Positions 1 through 11,237 of a DNA stretch of 64,000 nucleotides are shown in pieces; within the stretch, counting starts at the first letter, position 1; every line of letters begins with the position of its first letter. The notes beneath the pieces were generated by a model. That model was not told the origin of the DNA. It was given only the letters and a program-made list of their open reading frames with translations, and made no database searches. The translations under genes and the position numbers were made by a program. This stretch comes from Nissolia schottii (Eukaryota > Streptophyta > Magnoliopsida > Fabales > Fabaceae), in the NCBI GenBank assembly GCA_003254905.1, contig QANU01063326.1, positions 237,760 to 301,759 on the forward strand. The letters are read 5' to 3'.

Positions 1-1680
1 ACATGATAAGGAAGCTTTTTATTATGCATTTACTTTCCCTTGTTTATTTTTAAACAATACAAAGAAGAAAACTAGTTGAATATGCAAAAGAATTGCCATA
101 GAATAGCACCAAAACGATAATGCAATTGTCAAAAAGAATCATGGCCATGGGGTGGCAAAATTAATATCATTAATTTTCTTAATGATGATGATCTTATCCT
201 CTTAAGCTACTTGTTATAAGAACCTTTTTATCTCATGGAATAGATTTTATGTTAGTTATAATCTTTAATTTTTTTTCGCAAAGTAGATGCCATATATGCA
301 TGACTTCATGGCATTTACCAACTTATATTAATCGCTCACACTACTGTTGATTAAGCTAGGTGTACATTGTGTATGTTAGAAAATGTGTTAATTGTAATTG
401 ATTATAACGAACCTTCTTAATTTTGTTAAATGTTTTAACTAAGCATCAAATCTTACGTATCTCCATTGTTTAAAAAGAAGAAGAGTATATAAGAAGATCT
501 TGCGTGCCTTCATAAGATAAAGTTATCTCATGTAATTACATAATGCATACAACTTTAAAACGAAAAGAAATCGTTATTTAAAAAAAAACAAAAGTTTAGG
601 TAAAAGTAAGCAACTGTATCGTACTAAAGTCAGGACATATCTTTAGACTCTTTAAGCACTTATTAATATACTTATAAATTACTTACTAATAAGGCTCTAT
701 TCAAACATTTGTCTTAAGATATCGTTAAAAAAGACGATGCAATAGTAAAACAGAATTTTTTTAAAAATAGTTGAAAAACGTGAATATCAAAATAAGGAGA
801 ACTTCTTAATGACTTATTGTCTATATATATCATTCATCATTTAATATATTAGTTATTGCTTTTAAAATCATAGAGAAAGGAAAAGACAATTTTAAACTAT
901 ACAAAATGACAATTTTCTCTCTTCCTCTAAGTCTCTAAGAATTTTTTTTTTTAAATTATGAGTGTGTAAATGTACACCGCAAATTTTGTTAATAACTTAA
1001 CAATTATGAAAAAAAAATTCTAAAGCTAATTTTTTCGTAGCTGATAATTAATATATGGCATGTAGTCAAGATTATGTTGAGCGCAATAAATCATTTATGC
1101 AAGCAATTTAGTTGTAGAGTGGTATTTGTTAGTGCAAAATTAAAAAGGCCATGGCTAATTCTTAGAATTGTGGGTCTAACTATACCAAAAGCTAGCTCAT
1201 ATTAAGAAGGCTACTGTGCCTCCCAAACAGCAAAGGTACGGTGCTTTTACATTTTAAATCAATAAAATTAAGTGTCAAAAAAATTTAAATTAATCTATTT
1301 TTTTACTTAAATATTACTATAAGATTTATATTTATAGTCACTTATTTTTTATTTATCTTAAATTGATCTCAAATCTTATTTTTAATTTTTTTAAAAAAAT
1401 TATTCACAAAACTAACTATATTAATATGCAAATTCTTTTATTTTAGATTGAAAGACAATTATGTTTGAAAATAATAATACTTAGTACTAAATTAAAAAGG
1501 GAAAAAAAATAAGTAAGTTTAAATATAATACTTAGGTGAAGAAAAAATTTATTAATATAGAGATATTATATCTCCCTCTTTTTAAAGTCTATACCTTGTA
1601 TACATGTGATTGAAATTCATACCAATATTTTTAAAATTATGGGTCTAACTCTACTTTAAAAGTGTTACTAACAAAAAATA
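1..1680. other. AT-rich intergenic sequence, no gene seen
   Basis: The stretch is AT-rich with frequent stops in all frames and short homopolymer runs. I see no conserved protein segment, RNA gene or clear repeat boundary. Confidence 0.6.
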
Positions 1681-1945
1681 CTCCACCTCAAAATTTAGTT
1701 AAAAGAGAGACATGCACTTATTTAAGGAAAATATTTTGTGTGCAACTAAAAATCAATTAACCTGTTGTCAATGCATTTAATTTTTATTTTCTCTCTTCTC
1801 TCCCTCACGCTTTCCTTTTTCGTTTTTCTTCTTCTCTATTTTTTTACTCTTCCATTCTTTTTTTTCCTTCTTAGTTTTTAATTCTGGATAAAACGTTTCA
1901 GAGTTTTCGTTGTCATTTTTATTTCTGACACATTTTTGTTTCTAA

Positions 1946-2390
1946 GTGTTAAAAAGTTTGTGTATGTTTATAGAAAAGTTTATGTATATTTATTCAAAAG
2001 TTTGTATACGTAAGCATTAAAGCTATCTTCTCAAATTCATTTTCGTTTTCATTTTTGGAATTAATATTTTTTGTTTCTGATTGCTCAAAAGTTTGTGTAT
2101 TTTTGTACAAAAATTTGTGTATATTTATTCAAAAGTTTGTGTATATGAACACCAAAGTTTTCTTCTTCATCTTTGTTTTCGTTATATTCTTTATTTCTGG
2201 TTGTTCATAAGTTTATGTATGTGTGTAAGAAAGTTTGTGTATGCTAGTTCAAATGTTTGTGTATATGAGCACCAAAGTTTTTTTTTCTTCTTTGTGTTTG
2301 TTTCTTATTCTTTATTTTTTTTACTATTGAAAGGTTTATGCACAGGAGTTCAAAAGCTTGTGTATCTGTTTTGCAATGTATGTGTATGAC
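1946..2390. repeat. Degenerate tandem repeat, about 120-140 bp unit built on a 'AAAGTTTGTGTAT' motif
   Basis: Three long units and a partial fourth begin near 1946, 2084, 2205 and 2330. Each full unit opens with about three copies of a short motif close to AAAGTTTGTGTAT, then a T/C-rich spacer ending near TTTATTTCTG or similar. The open frames across this stretch (2081-2389 plus, 2244-2429 minus) are low-complexity Phe/Val/Cys-rich products of the repeat and not genes. The same core motif occurs in reverse orientation near 39.9-40.1 kb, so this may belong to a dispersed repeat family. A T/C-rich tract of about 200 bp (1780-1900) precedes it. Confidence 0.65.
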
Positions 2391-2777
2391 AAAGAGTGAG
2401 TCAACGTGCTTAGAGTGTGTGGATAACAAGAGAGAGTCTGATAGTTATTTTTTGCTATTTAGTGTAGCGCAAATCTAATTTTATTTGGTTTCCGTATTAA
2501 AAAAAAATTGTGCATATATATAAAAACGTTTGTGCATGCAATTGTCATTGTGTATAGCATATATAGCTATACGTTAATTATATATTCATTGAATTTAATT
2601 TGTACACCTAACATTAGTGCTTGCTTAAAATATTATAAAAGCTATATTTATCATACTTGGGGATTAACACTGATGGAAGTTGATTTAAATAAATTTTTTT
2701 TTATAAATAAAAGTAATTTTATACTATACTGATGTGCAAACTTCAAACATAAACATATAAATAAATAAAAGAAAATT

Positions 2778-2936
2778 GTTATTTGATCATCAAATATTAA
2801 ATATGATATAAACACTAAATCTTTTATCTCACATACATTATGAGATTCACAATCACATCATATGATGTGAGAGTGAACTCCATGATATGTGTAAGATGAA
2901 ACTTAGTGTCTACATCATACTTAATGTCCAAATAAC
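2778..2936. mobile_element. Hairpin MITE (near-complete palindrome, about 159 bp)
   Basis: The left half, starting GTTATTTGATCATCAAATAT, is matched by the reverse complement of the right half, which ends in CCAAATAAC. Internal blocks such as AAACACTAAAT and TTAGTGTCTA also pair, and the centre is the palindrome ACATCATATGATGT. The whole insertion folds on itself, as expected of a non-autonomous foldback MITE. I did not identify a certain target duplication; a TA or AATT at the edges is possible. Confidence 0.65.
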
Positions 2937-3658
2937 ACTAATTTAAATACAAAGTCATTTATTTTTCTAAGTTCAATAAAAGAATATTTCTATATAGTGC
3001 TTAAGAAGAATAGTCACATCCTAACATAAGATTATCTTTAGGGTCAAATAAATTGATATGAAATTCTTTTTATGTAGTATCAAACAATAAATAGAAGAAA
3101 ACAAGAAGAATATCTTACTATAATAACATACAAAATTTTCTAGGTTGATATTTCATTATTCCGATTTTTTGTAGTGTTTGACAATATTACACACGAATTT
3201 TATGATTTCACAATTATACGCTAATTTCTCATGAAACTTAGTTGATATATATTACAATATTCGATACTTATCTTTTACTTGTGGAATACGACATTTGACA
3301 TTTTTGTAAATTATAAGTGCGCATGAACTTGTAATTTGCATGTTGAAAAGGCCAGTATTTGTATGATAAATTGAAGAGTGTCGTGTATAATATTTGTAAG
3401 AAATTTATAAGTTCTTAATTATATACAACATCACAATATAATAAATTAATTGTCGCCATAGGTTAAAGTACCTAACTATATAAACATGACCTAAAATTAA
3501 TAAGGCTTCACATCAAAAGTCAATTAGCTTAATCAAAAGTCAATTAGGTTAAGTCCTACGTAGTTACCTGTACTAATCAATATCATATACGTTTAACTCC
3601 AAAGCAAATAGATCACTTAGATTAATAATTTAACTTCAAGACTATATCCTAACACGAA
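2937..3658. other. AT-rich intergenic sequence, no gene seen
   Basis: No coding signature is visible. A short direct repeat, 'CAAAAGTCAATTAG', occurs twice near 3513-3550, just upstream of the LINE fragment. Confidence 0.5.
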
Positions 3659-4444
3659 CGTTTAATCTCCTTGTCTCATGATCTTGGAAAGTACCTGGGC
3701 ATTCCTCTATTCCATAAAAGAGTTACTTCTCAAACTTTCAGTAGCCTAACCGATAAACTTAGTCAACACCTATCGAACTGGAAAGTGTCCTCTCTTTCTA
3801 TGGCAGGTAGGTTGATGCTTTGTAAATCTGTGATTGAAGCTAGCCCCTCCTATATTATGCAGACTTGTTTTCTCCCGGTAAAAGTTTGTGACTTCATTGA
3901 TAGATCTGTCAGAAATTTCCTTTGGGGTTCTGTTGAAGGAAGTAGACGGATAAGCTTGGTCTCTTGGAACTCTATCTGCAGGCCTAAGATAGATGGTGGG
4001 CTTGGACTTCGTCAAGCTAGGTTGTCGAATATATCTTACTTGGCAAAACTTGGTTGGGGCCTTATTGCTAATAAGGATTCTCTTTGGGCTCAGGTTTTGA
4101 GGAGTAAATATAAATGTGGGGAGGCCACCATACCTAATATCAAGCCAAAGACAAACAAGTAGAATGTGTGGAAAGGTATAACGAAAGCCTGGCAACATGT
4201 CCATGATAACATCATTTGGCGAGTGGGCAATGGAAACACTATCAGATTTTGGAAAGATTATTGGATTCCTGGGTATGCTCCTCTGGAGGCATACACGTTA
4301 GTTTCTCTTCCGCAGTTTGACCTCCATCTCACTATTGCCTGCTTTGTGGATAATGAGGGCAATTGGGATTGGGCCCGCATTTCTCCTATCTTACCTGGTA
4401 ATATCTGTAATCTGATGATAGCAATCCATCCCCCCTTCCCCTAG
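3659..4444 (+). pseudogene. LINE reverse transcriptase, C-terminal fragment
   Basis: The frame reads a conserved plant LINE segment: KYLGIPLF, then LSMAGRLMLCKSVIEASP, then FLWGS, GGLGLRQ and a tryptophan-rich tail (IIWRVGNGNTIRFWKDYWIP). These are the thumb and connection parts that follow the RT palm; the catalytic YxDD lies upstream of the truncation and is absent. A TAG at 4160-4162 interrupts the frame, which resumes in the same phase at 4163 and ends at 4442-4444. The apparent TTG start at 3671 is not a real initiation codon, because the frame simply continues from the truncated 5' edge. This is a decayed mobile-element gene, not a host gene. Confidence 0.88.
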
Positions 4445-4449
4445 CCTAG

Positions 4450-4787
4450 GCGACGATTATGTTGCCTGGGCTCCTGGCCATGATGGCTCATTCTCTATTA
4501 AATCTGCTTATTCTATTCTATTGGGTGAGGATTCTAGGCACATCAGAGACCCCCTCTTCAAGCTTATTTGGAAGTCGAAGGGAGTGGAACGGGTTAAAGC
4601 CTTTCTTTATCTGGTATCTAGAGAAGCGCTTCTGACAAATGCAAATCGGGTTATTCGCCATCTCTCTTTGGACAGCTCTTGCCCTCGATGCTCTAACCAC
4701 ATTACAGAGACCATTCTGCATGCCCTTCGAGATTGTGAGATTGTTTCGAGGTTGGAAGAGATTATTGCATCCCTCTTGCTGACTTAA
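4450..4787 (+). pseudogene. LINE zf-RVT (zinc-binding RT-associated) domain fragment
   Basis: In a frame shifted by one relative to the preceding RT piece, the sequence reads a Trp/Asp-containing lead (DYVAWAPGHDGSFSIKSAYS). It continues with FKLIWKSKGVERVKAFLYL, then the zinc-binding pattern CPRCSNHITETILHALRDC. This order is characteristic of plant LINE ORF2 proteins between RT and RNase H. The frameshift lies near 4435-4460, and the frame ends at a TAA at 4785-4787. Confidence 0.85.
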
Positions 4788-5080
4788 TTTTTTCAGAGCA
4801 CCCTTTCATACATGGCTCTCAGAAAATTTAAAGCAAGGTCATCATTTTGGTTGGTACGGTAACCAGGAATGGCGCTCCGTTTTCGGCTTGGTCCTCCATT
4901 TTCTCTGGTATGCCCGAAATGACTTTATATTTAATAATTCTTCCCCTGGTACTGGTGATCTTTGGTTTACCTTTGGATTGAAGCTCAAACACTACTCTCC
5001 CCCGGTCCATATATACTCTCCCTCTTCTAACTCAAAGGATCACATGGTCTGTTGGCATTTTCCTTCACCTAGGTGGGTGG

Positions 5081-5545
5081 TATGAGGCGAATTGTGACGG
5101 ATCTGTGCTTAGTTCTAGTAGTGCAGGTTGCGAGGGTCTGATCAGAGATGAATCAGGGAGTTTTGTTTCAGGTTTTTCGGCTAAGTTGGGTTTAACATCC
5201 ATTACCATAGCAGAACTTTGGGAAATTTTGCATGTGCTTAATATTGCTTGGCGAGGTGGTTTCCAACAAGTACGGGTTGACTGTGACTCTCAGAGTGCTA
5301 TTCAGCTTATACATAATTGTCATAATCAGTTGCATCCTGTTGCCCCGATCATATCTCGTATTCGTGAATTGTTGTCAAAGAATTGGGTGGTGCAACTTCA
5401 ACACATCTTCAGAGAGTCCAACCGTGTTGCAGATTGTCTTGCTCATCTAAGTCATAGCCTACCTTCCTTTGATGTTTCTTACTTTGACACAGCGCCTGCG
5501 GCTAGTCGCCCTCTTCTATTGAATGATTTGCGTCAGATTGCGTAG
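5081..5545 (+). pseudogene. LINE-encoded RNase H domain (RVT_3 type)
   Basis: This is the C-terminal ribonuclease H of the LINE. The frame reads YEANCDGS, then AELWEILH, then VDCDSQSAIQLI and finally ESNRVADCLAHLSHS, so all four acidic catalytic positions (D, E, D, D) are still present. In the intact element it would degrade RNA in RNA-DNA hybrids during reverse transcription. It is out of frame with the zf-RVT piece and has no start of its own, so expression is unlikely. The stop at 5543-5545 is probably the natural ORF2 terminus, because the A-rich tail follows within about 65 bp. Confidence 0.87.
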
Positions 5546-5624
5546 CCTCGTAGAGGCTAGTTTGTTTGTTGTTTGTTTCTTTCTTTGGGCTTTAGCCCCT
5601 TTGCCTACAAAAAAAATAATAATA

Positions 5625-8600
5625 AAAAGAAAACTAAAATATTTCAATTGATTGTAGTCTATTAAAAGTAATTCTAATAATATCACCTAACAAAAGGTCA
5701 ATGTACGTAATTCGGTAATAATTCACCCTTCTCTTTATATGCTTGAAATTATGAAGTTTTTCTTTCGTATGAAGCTCGTAATGTTGGCTATAATAATGAT
5801 GTCCAAGCACAAAAAAGAAGACTTTTTTTCTTCTTCTTTTATCTGCAAGTACATTAAGAAAGAATAATTAGTTATTACAGACACACATATACACACATAT
5901 ATGCGCGCGACATGGTCAACAGCAAATAGATTAAAGAGTCAATGTGGAAATTGGTATTCGATGTTAGACTACTAAGTAGTATCGATCATTATTATGGTGA
6001 AATAATTAAAAGAATGATTACTTGTTAATATAGATTCCATATTGTGCACGCGCTTGTGATTCATTATTTGACTAAATATTGTGACACCATCAAAGTTTGA
6101 TTGAATTGTCTTTAGGTATTAGGAAGCCTAATGAGAACCGTTCCTTTAGGACCATCCAATGGATCTGGCACAAAAATTAAATTATATTATTATAATATAC
6201 AAGAGGCACACGAATGAGAATATATATGTAAATATTTATTTATATCTATTAAGAAAAGCTAAGTGGTGGAGTGGGGATCCATATCATATTCTTAATAAAG
6301 TTTGATTGAGGGCTTAATACGCCCCATTTTTATGCTGATGTGTTTCACTAAGCTCAAACAAGAAATAAGTTCTTCAATTTTTGTCACTTATCTAAGCCCT
6401 TATTCACACGTGGGCGTGCAATCAGCGCATCTCTATCTCTCTCTCTTGTTGACCCCAAGGTACTGTGGCAATATTTTATTTCGATGATAATACGTTTTAC
6501 CAAAAAAATATTTGTGGATTCTCTTAAAGATACAAGAAATCAATCGAATTTTATGAAAATTTAGACCGTGTAGAATCTAGTTATTTTTTTGTAAGCATCT
6601 AATACTCAAGAAAATAGAGCACAAGTACCCCGTATATATTACTATTTTGAAACCTGTGGAGAATTGCATAAATATCTAATGTAAGATCGAATTGTGAGCT
6701 CGTATACAAACTTAGCTTATTGAATTAATTAGATAACCAAATTATAAATAGCTTGGGATTAGTTTGATTCACTTTTCAAAAGTAACCTGAATAAATAACT
6801 AATTAATCCTGATTACCTGATAAATTTTCCGAAATTTAACTCGGGCAAGAAGGTGAGGGGACCATTGAACCAAAAATATTAGATGTTTTGATTTTTTATG
6901 TCTAATATTATATGTCACTTTTGACACAAGTAAACATATTAAAAATTCAATTTATGCATACTTAAAAAAATATTAAGTATTTTGGATTAAATTATTTTTA
7001 TAGTGAAAAAGAGTTTTAATTTATGAAAAATTATAATATAATTAATACAATCATAAGTATTTGATGATAAATAAAGATAAAATTAAAAAAAATTAACAAT
7101 TTCTTAATCTAATAAAGCAAATAATTAATTTTAAATAAATTTTAGATAAAAAAATATCATCTAATATTAGTTTCAGAGGATACTACGTACGCTAACAACT
7201 ATAACTAATTATTAAAGTATTTCTGAATGATAACAATATTGAGACAGCTATGATTTTTTTTAACAAAACTTCATGAAACTTCATGTGCAACCTCAGAGCA
7301 CTGTGACATTCTTACTTGGTACAGTGCGTTGTGACTTTCCAATAACGTGACTGAATAAAGTTATTCGGTCTATAATTACTGTAAATATCATGAATAATTA
7401 ATATATCACGTTCAACAAAATGTTTGCTATAATGATAAAGAATTTTTGTTGGCAAGTGTTTGAAAAGTAATTATTAATGAACATAAAAAAAATTAATATT
7501 TTTAATACATTTAATATTTTGGAGATTTAAAAAATTGTATTTTCAATATAAAATTCTCATTTTTAATTTTTTAACTTGTTAGATAAATCCTAGTAATAAT
7601 AACATGGTACAAAGACTGTGTGATCCATTAAGGACATGACCAATTATAAGGGTACTATTTCCGCTACCAATGGCCGCAGAAGCCTGTTCCTAACAATTAG
7701 GACCCGCCATTCAAGTATACTATATAATTAATTAATTTGTCAACAATTGCCGAAGTTTATACCATTAAGATAGATAGTATAAAATGCCTTTTGCCCCTCC
7801 TTAAACTTAATGGCCATGCTTTTTTATAATAAAAAACAAAAAATAGCACATCAAAGCTATAATTAACAAAAGCAGCATTACCCTTATCGTATAATTCCAT
7901 CCTTCTGATCTGTAGATTCCATTTAAGATTATGGATCAGATCCTCCATTAGTAAAAAAAAACTTATAGATTGGATTATTTTGTAACAATAACTAGTAAAT
8001 AGTTAAGAATATGGCTAATTTTTTTCTCCTGGCATAAATGATTATACTCATCAGTCATCATAATTAAATTTCTCATTGGGTTTAAACCATTATCTGTCTT
8101 CTCTTATTTTCTCTATCAAATAAATAGTAGCACTATACTAAGAAGTAGGTCAACTATAAACAAGAACTGCTCCGTTGAATAAAAAAAATTATAAACAAGA
8201 AAAATATTATAGAAGGGCCTCAATTTTAATACCACAATTAATTAAGAACTTTAAAATTAATTAAGGACTTTAAATTTAATTTTTTATTAATTAAAAACCT
8301 TAATTTTATTTTAATTATCAATTAAGAACTTTAATTTGGATAACAATTTTTTTAAAATATTTATCAATTGAAAAATACTCAAAAGGAAAAAAATATCCAA
8401 CTCAATAAATGAAAATTAATTTATTTTAGTTAATATATATTTTGGTACATTAAAAATCGTGAGAATTAATTTATTCTAGTTAATATACATTTTAGTCCAT
8501 ATAAAATTAATAAATACATATATATCTGACATATAGTGCCTCTGCTCTCAAATTAATAAATACATAGAAATTAATAAATACACGTATTTTTTGATTCTCA

Positions 8601-8710
8601 AATAATGTCGATTTTTTCTTTTGCATGTTTATTTAAAAAAATATTGAAAAGTATTAAAGTTTAGGAAATTTAATAGTAGTTCACAAAATTATCACTATTA
8701 ATTTTTTCAT
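5625..8710. other. AT-rich intergenic sequence, no gene seen
   Basis: No domain-like translation is visible. A short CA/TA-rich patch (about 5880-5910) and scattered poly-A or poly-T runs are present. Open frames such as 6302-6487 and 7757-7948 are short and unremarkable. Confidence 0.55.
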
Positions 8711-8718
8711 TTATTACT

Positions 8719-8935
8719 CAATCTCTTTTTTATTATTTTTATTAAATAGGAGTATATTAAAAAAAGAGAGATGATTAATATATTGTCTAAATTTAAAAAA
8801 TGTATAATTATTTATAAAAATATTAAAATAAAAAGGTGGATGATTATTTAAGATTTGAGAACAGAGCACATCACATTTAGAGGGTGCTAGTAATTATTAA
8901 GAGAGAGAGAGAGAGAGAAATCTTGTTCAACAAAA
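8719..8935. repeat. Dispersed repeat, copy 1
   Basis: The stretch from 'TTTTTATTAAATAGGAGTATATTA' through 'TGTATAATTATTTATAAAAAT' to 'TAGTAATTATTA' plus a GA run (8901-8918) is repeated in the same orientation at about 9711-9870. A shorter relative of the central part appears near 58160-58240. Confidence 0.55.
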
Positions 8936-9710
8936 ATTTTAGAGCTGTCGAAATGGGGTCAAAACTCAATAGATCAGCTCGATGACTTAAACACCTCTTT
9001 TAATATATTATAATAATAATATGATATGTACTTTTTTGTTTGTCCTTAATTACATGTGCACATGTTCAATAAATTTAAATATCAATAAGTTATCTAATAT
9101 GGAGGATATTAATAAAAGGGTAAACAAGCTCAAAATGTTACTGAATACAAGAAGGCTCACGACTATTGAGTTTTTGAAATAATTTATCTGATGTTTCAAA
9201 ATATAAAAACTACATTCATGTAAATTTTACTTTTGTAGATTTAGTCTATCTAATTTTAAGTGTTTGACCCTAATGTAAATGGTTTATGTTTTTTATTAAC
9301 TATAAGAAATGTGTTATAATCTTGTTACGTAACTTATGTAACAAAAAGATAGTTACAAATCCTTTGTAAATAGTTCTAACATATTGTACCTGATTGATTA
9401 AATTGAATGAAAAATATATTTTCATAATTTCCTTTGATACATAATCATATTCAAATATTTGAAACTTGAAAATTAATCCAAATCAACTCAAAATTAAGCC
9501 AAAATAATCTCAACATTATATAAATTAATTATTTTACTTTTAGTCTTACACATTATTACCAAACTTTACCAACTTTAAATTAGTATATATATATTTAAAA
9601 AATTGACAAAATATGGGCATAGGCTAGCATTTTACTAGCTCAAAAATAACCTAGTCCAATGTGGTCCAACCCAAATGGGTCGTGCTAACCCGTTTTGACA
9701 CCTCTACTCA

Positions 9711-9870
9711 ATCTTTTATTAAATAGGGGTATATTACAAAAATTAATATTATTTAAATTTAAGAAATGTATAATTATTTATAAAAATACAAATAAAAAAG
9801 TGAACAACGAACATGAAATTTAGGGTGTGTTAGCAATTATTAGGAGAGAGAGAAAATCTTGTTAAGCGGT
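9711..9870. repeat. Dispersed repeat, copy 2
   Basis: This is a second, diverged copy of the 8719-8935 sequence. It shares the blocks 'TATTAAATAGG.GTATATTA', 'TGTATAATTATTTATAAAAAT' and 'TAGCAATTATTAGGAGAGAGA', followed by 'AATCTTGTT'. The roughly 990-bp offset suggests either a local segmental duplication or two insertions of one family. Confidence 0.5.
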
Positions 9871-9992
9871 TAATAATGTATTTTATTTATTAAAAAATAC
9901 ACAATGTTTAAGTTGTTTGAGAAAAATACGGTAAACATTTTAGTCCAAATAAAAGGTTGAACTATTGATCAATGTTAACATTCACTCATTAG

Positions 9993-9998
<6 letters not shown>

Positions 9999-10043
<45 letters not shown>
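9999..10043. repeat. (TA)n microsatellite
   Basis: An almost pure TA dinucleotide tract with a single G interruption. Confidence 0.9.
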
Positions 10044-10825
10044 AAATAAAATTTCTCTATTTATAATAATTGTCACTTAACATAGATGATTAATTAATTA
10101 ATCAAATGCATTAATTTAAAAATGTAATTTTGTTAATTGACAATTATTGTGAATAAGAGAGAGAGTAGAGAGAAGGGGAGGGGAGAGAGAGTTGACCTCC
10201 TTTTTCAGTTTTCACATTCCTTAACTTTATAAGGACATAATTATAAATTTATAATTATATTAGGAAACTACATTTCTAGTGGGGCCAGTGATTTGAATGC
10301 ACACCCCATGTGGAGACCAATTCTGTTCGTGTTCCTTGGCTTCCCTAAACCGTACACATTATATATATGAAGCACTACATAGGCATACTTGCCCTTAGTC
10401 TTAGGTTTGGTCACTTCTTTTTCTTCGTTTTTTTTTTTTTGGTTAATCACCTTTTGTTTTGTTTCGATTTATTTATTTAATAGTTTATGTGATAATTAAG
10501 GTTTGGTTCATCTGGATTTTAGTGTAGTTGATGTTTGTACCCTACTCAAAATATTAAACAAATACCAGTTGCTTTAGTTTAGTCTTAATCTGTACCTCGA
10601 GATTAATTAAAATAAAGAAAATATATAAGCATTTGATGTTGGAATTCATGTTAAAACATGTGAAGACAATCATGGGCAATTTGGATTAATATGAGCATTC
10701 CCTCCCATCCATCATGGGTGGGTTAGCACCAAAACTTAATTATTAAGTTTAAAATTAATTTGTGGGGCTGCATTCATCCTTATATAATTTGCACTTCCTT
10801 TTCATATAATTTCGTATAACACGAC
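10044..10825. other. Intergenic sequence, no gene seen
   Basis: AT-rich, with a short purine (GA/GGGGA) patch near 10160-10190. No coding potential was recognised. Confidence 0.5.
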
Positions 10826-11237
10826 TGTTATGGGCTAGACCATAAGAGGTCAAATGGCCCAGGTCCAATAGTCCTTAGAGCAGTTCGACTCGACCCAAGT
10901 GTTGCTCCGTGGAGCGATTCGACCCGACACTGTGCTGCTTAAATCAAAATAACCGACTATTAATGAGTAATGCTTATTGATGTAACGCAGACGGAGATAT
11001 CCTCTCCTCATCAAGTTTCGCAGAATCCTCCATAACAGTCACCCCAGGTATTTTAACTCATAAAGAATTCAGGTAAACCTCAACTCACTTTTCAATCTAC
11101 AACCATATTATTCTCTCACTGACTTGATCGTCGGAATCCCTGCAGGTACACACCCAGAAGCTCAACACGGAAGACCCAACCTCCATGGAGAAGTTCCAGA
11201 ACCCTAATTGTCCCAAAGATCATACTTTGGTACAACA
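10826..11237 (+). mobile_element. Probable Ty3/gypsy solo LTR or LTR fragment
   Basis: The segment begins TGTTATGGGC and ends GTACAACA, giving the short inverted ends TGTT/AACA of an LTR. It is far less AT-rich than its flanks. The interior phrase near 11125-11155 (a TGACTTGATCGTCGGAATCC run followed by TGCAGGTACA) matches my memory of 3' regions of legume gypsy LTRs. No gag-pol sequence follows, and a gypsy PBS was not seen. The 5-bp flanks (ACGAC left, GCATT right) do not match, so this may be a recombined or truncated LTR. Confidence 0.6.

Larger units (their letters stand above)
3659..5612 (+). mobile_element. 5'-truncated LINE (L1-type non-LTR retrotransposon), degenerate
   Basis: Plus-strand reading gives, in order, the C-terminal part of a plant LINE reverse transcriptase (from a KYLGIPLFH motif), a zinc-binding RT-associated domain (zf-RVT) and a C-terminal RNase H. 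The 3' end is a short non-coding tail with a 'GGCTTTAGCCCCTTTGCC' segment, followed by an A-rich run interrupted by AAT (5608 onward), which is typical of plant LINE insertions. The 5' end starts inside ORF2, so ORF1, the endonuclease and the RT catalytic core are missing; such truncation is usual for target-primed reverse transcription. One in-frame stop (4160-4162) and at least two frameshifts (about 4440-4460 and 4790-5080) show it is dead. I could not find a convincing target-site duplication. Confidence 0.9.

Noticed and set aside
2081-2389. 102-aa frame
   Set aside because: It translates a tandem repeat, and periodic Phe/Val/Tyr/Cys residues follow the DNA repeat unit.
3659-5612. A host RNase H or reverse-transcriptase-like gene
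   Set aside because: The domain order, A-rich tail, internal stop and frameshifts fit a dead LINE.
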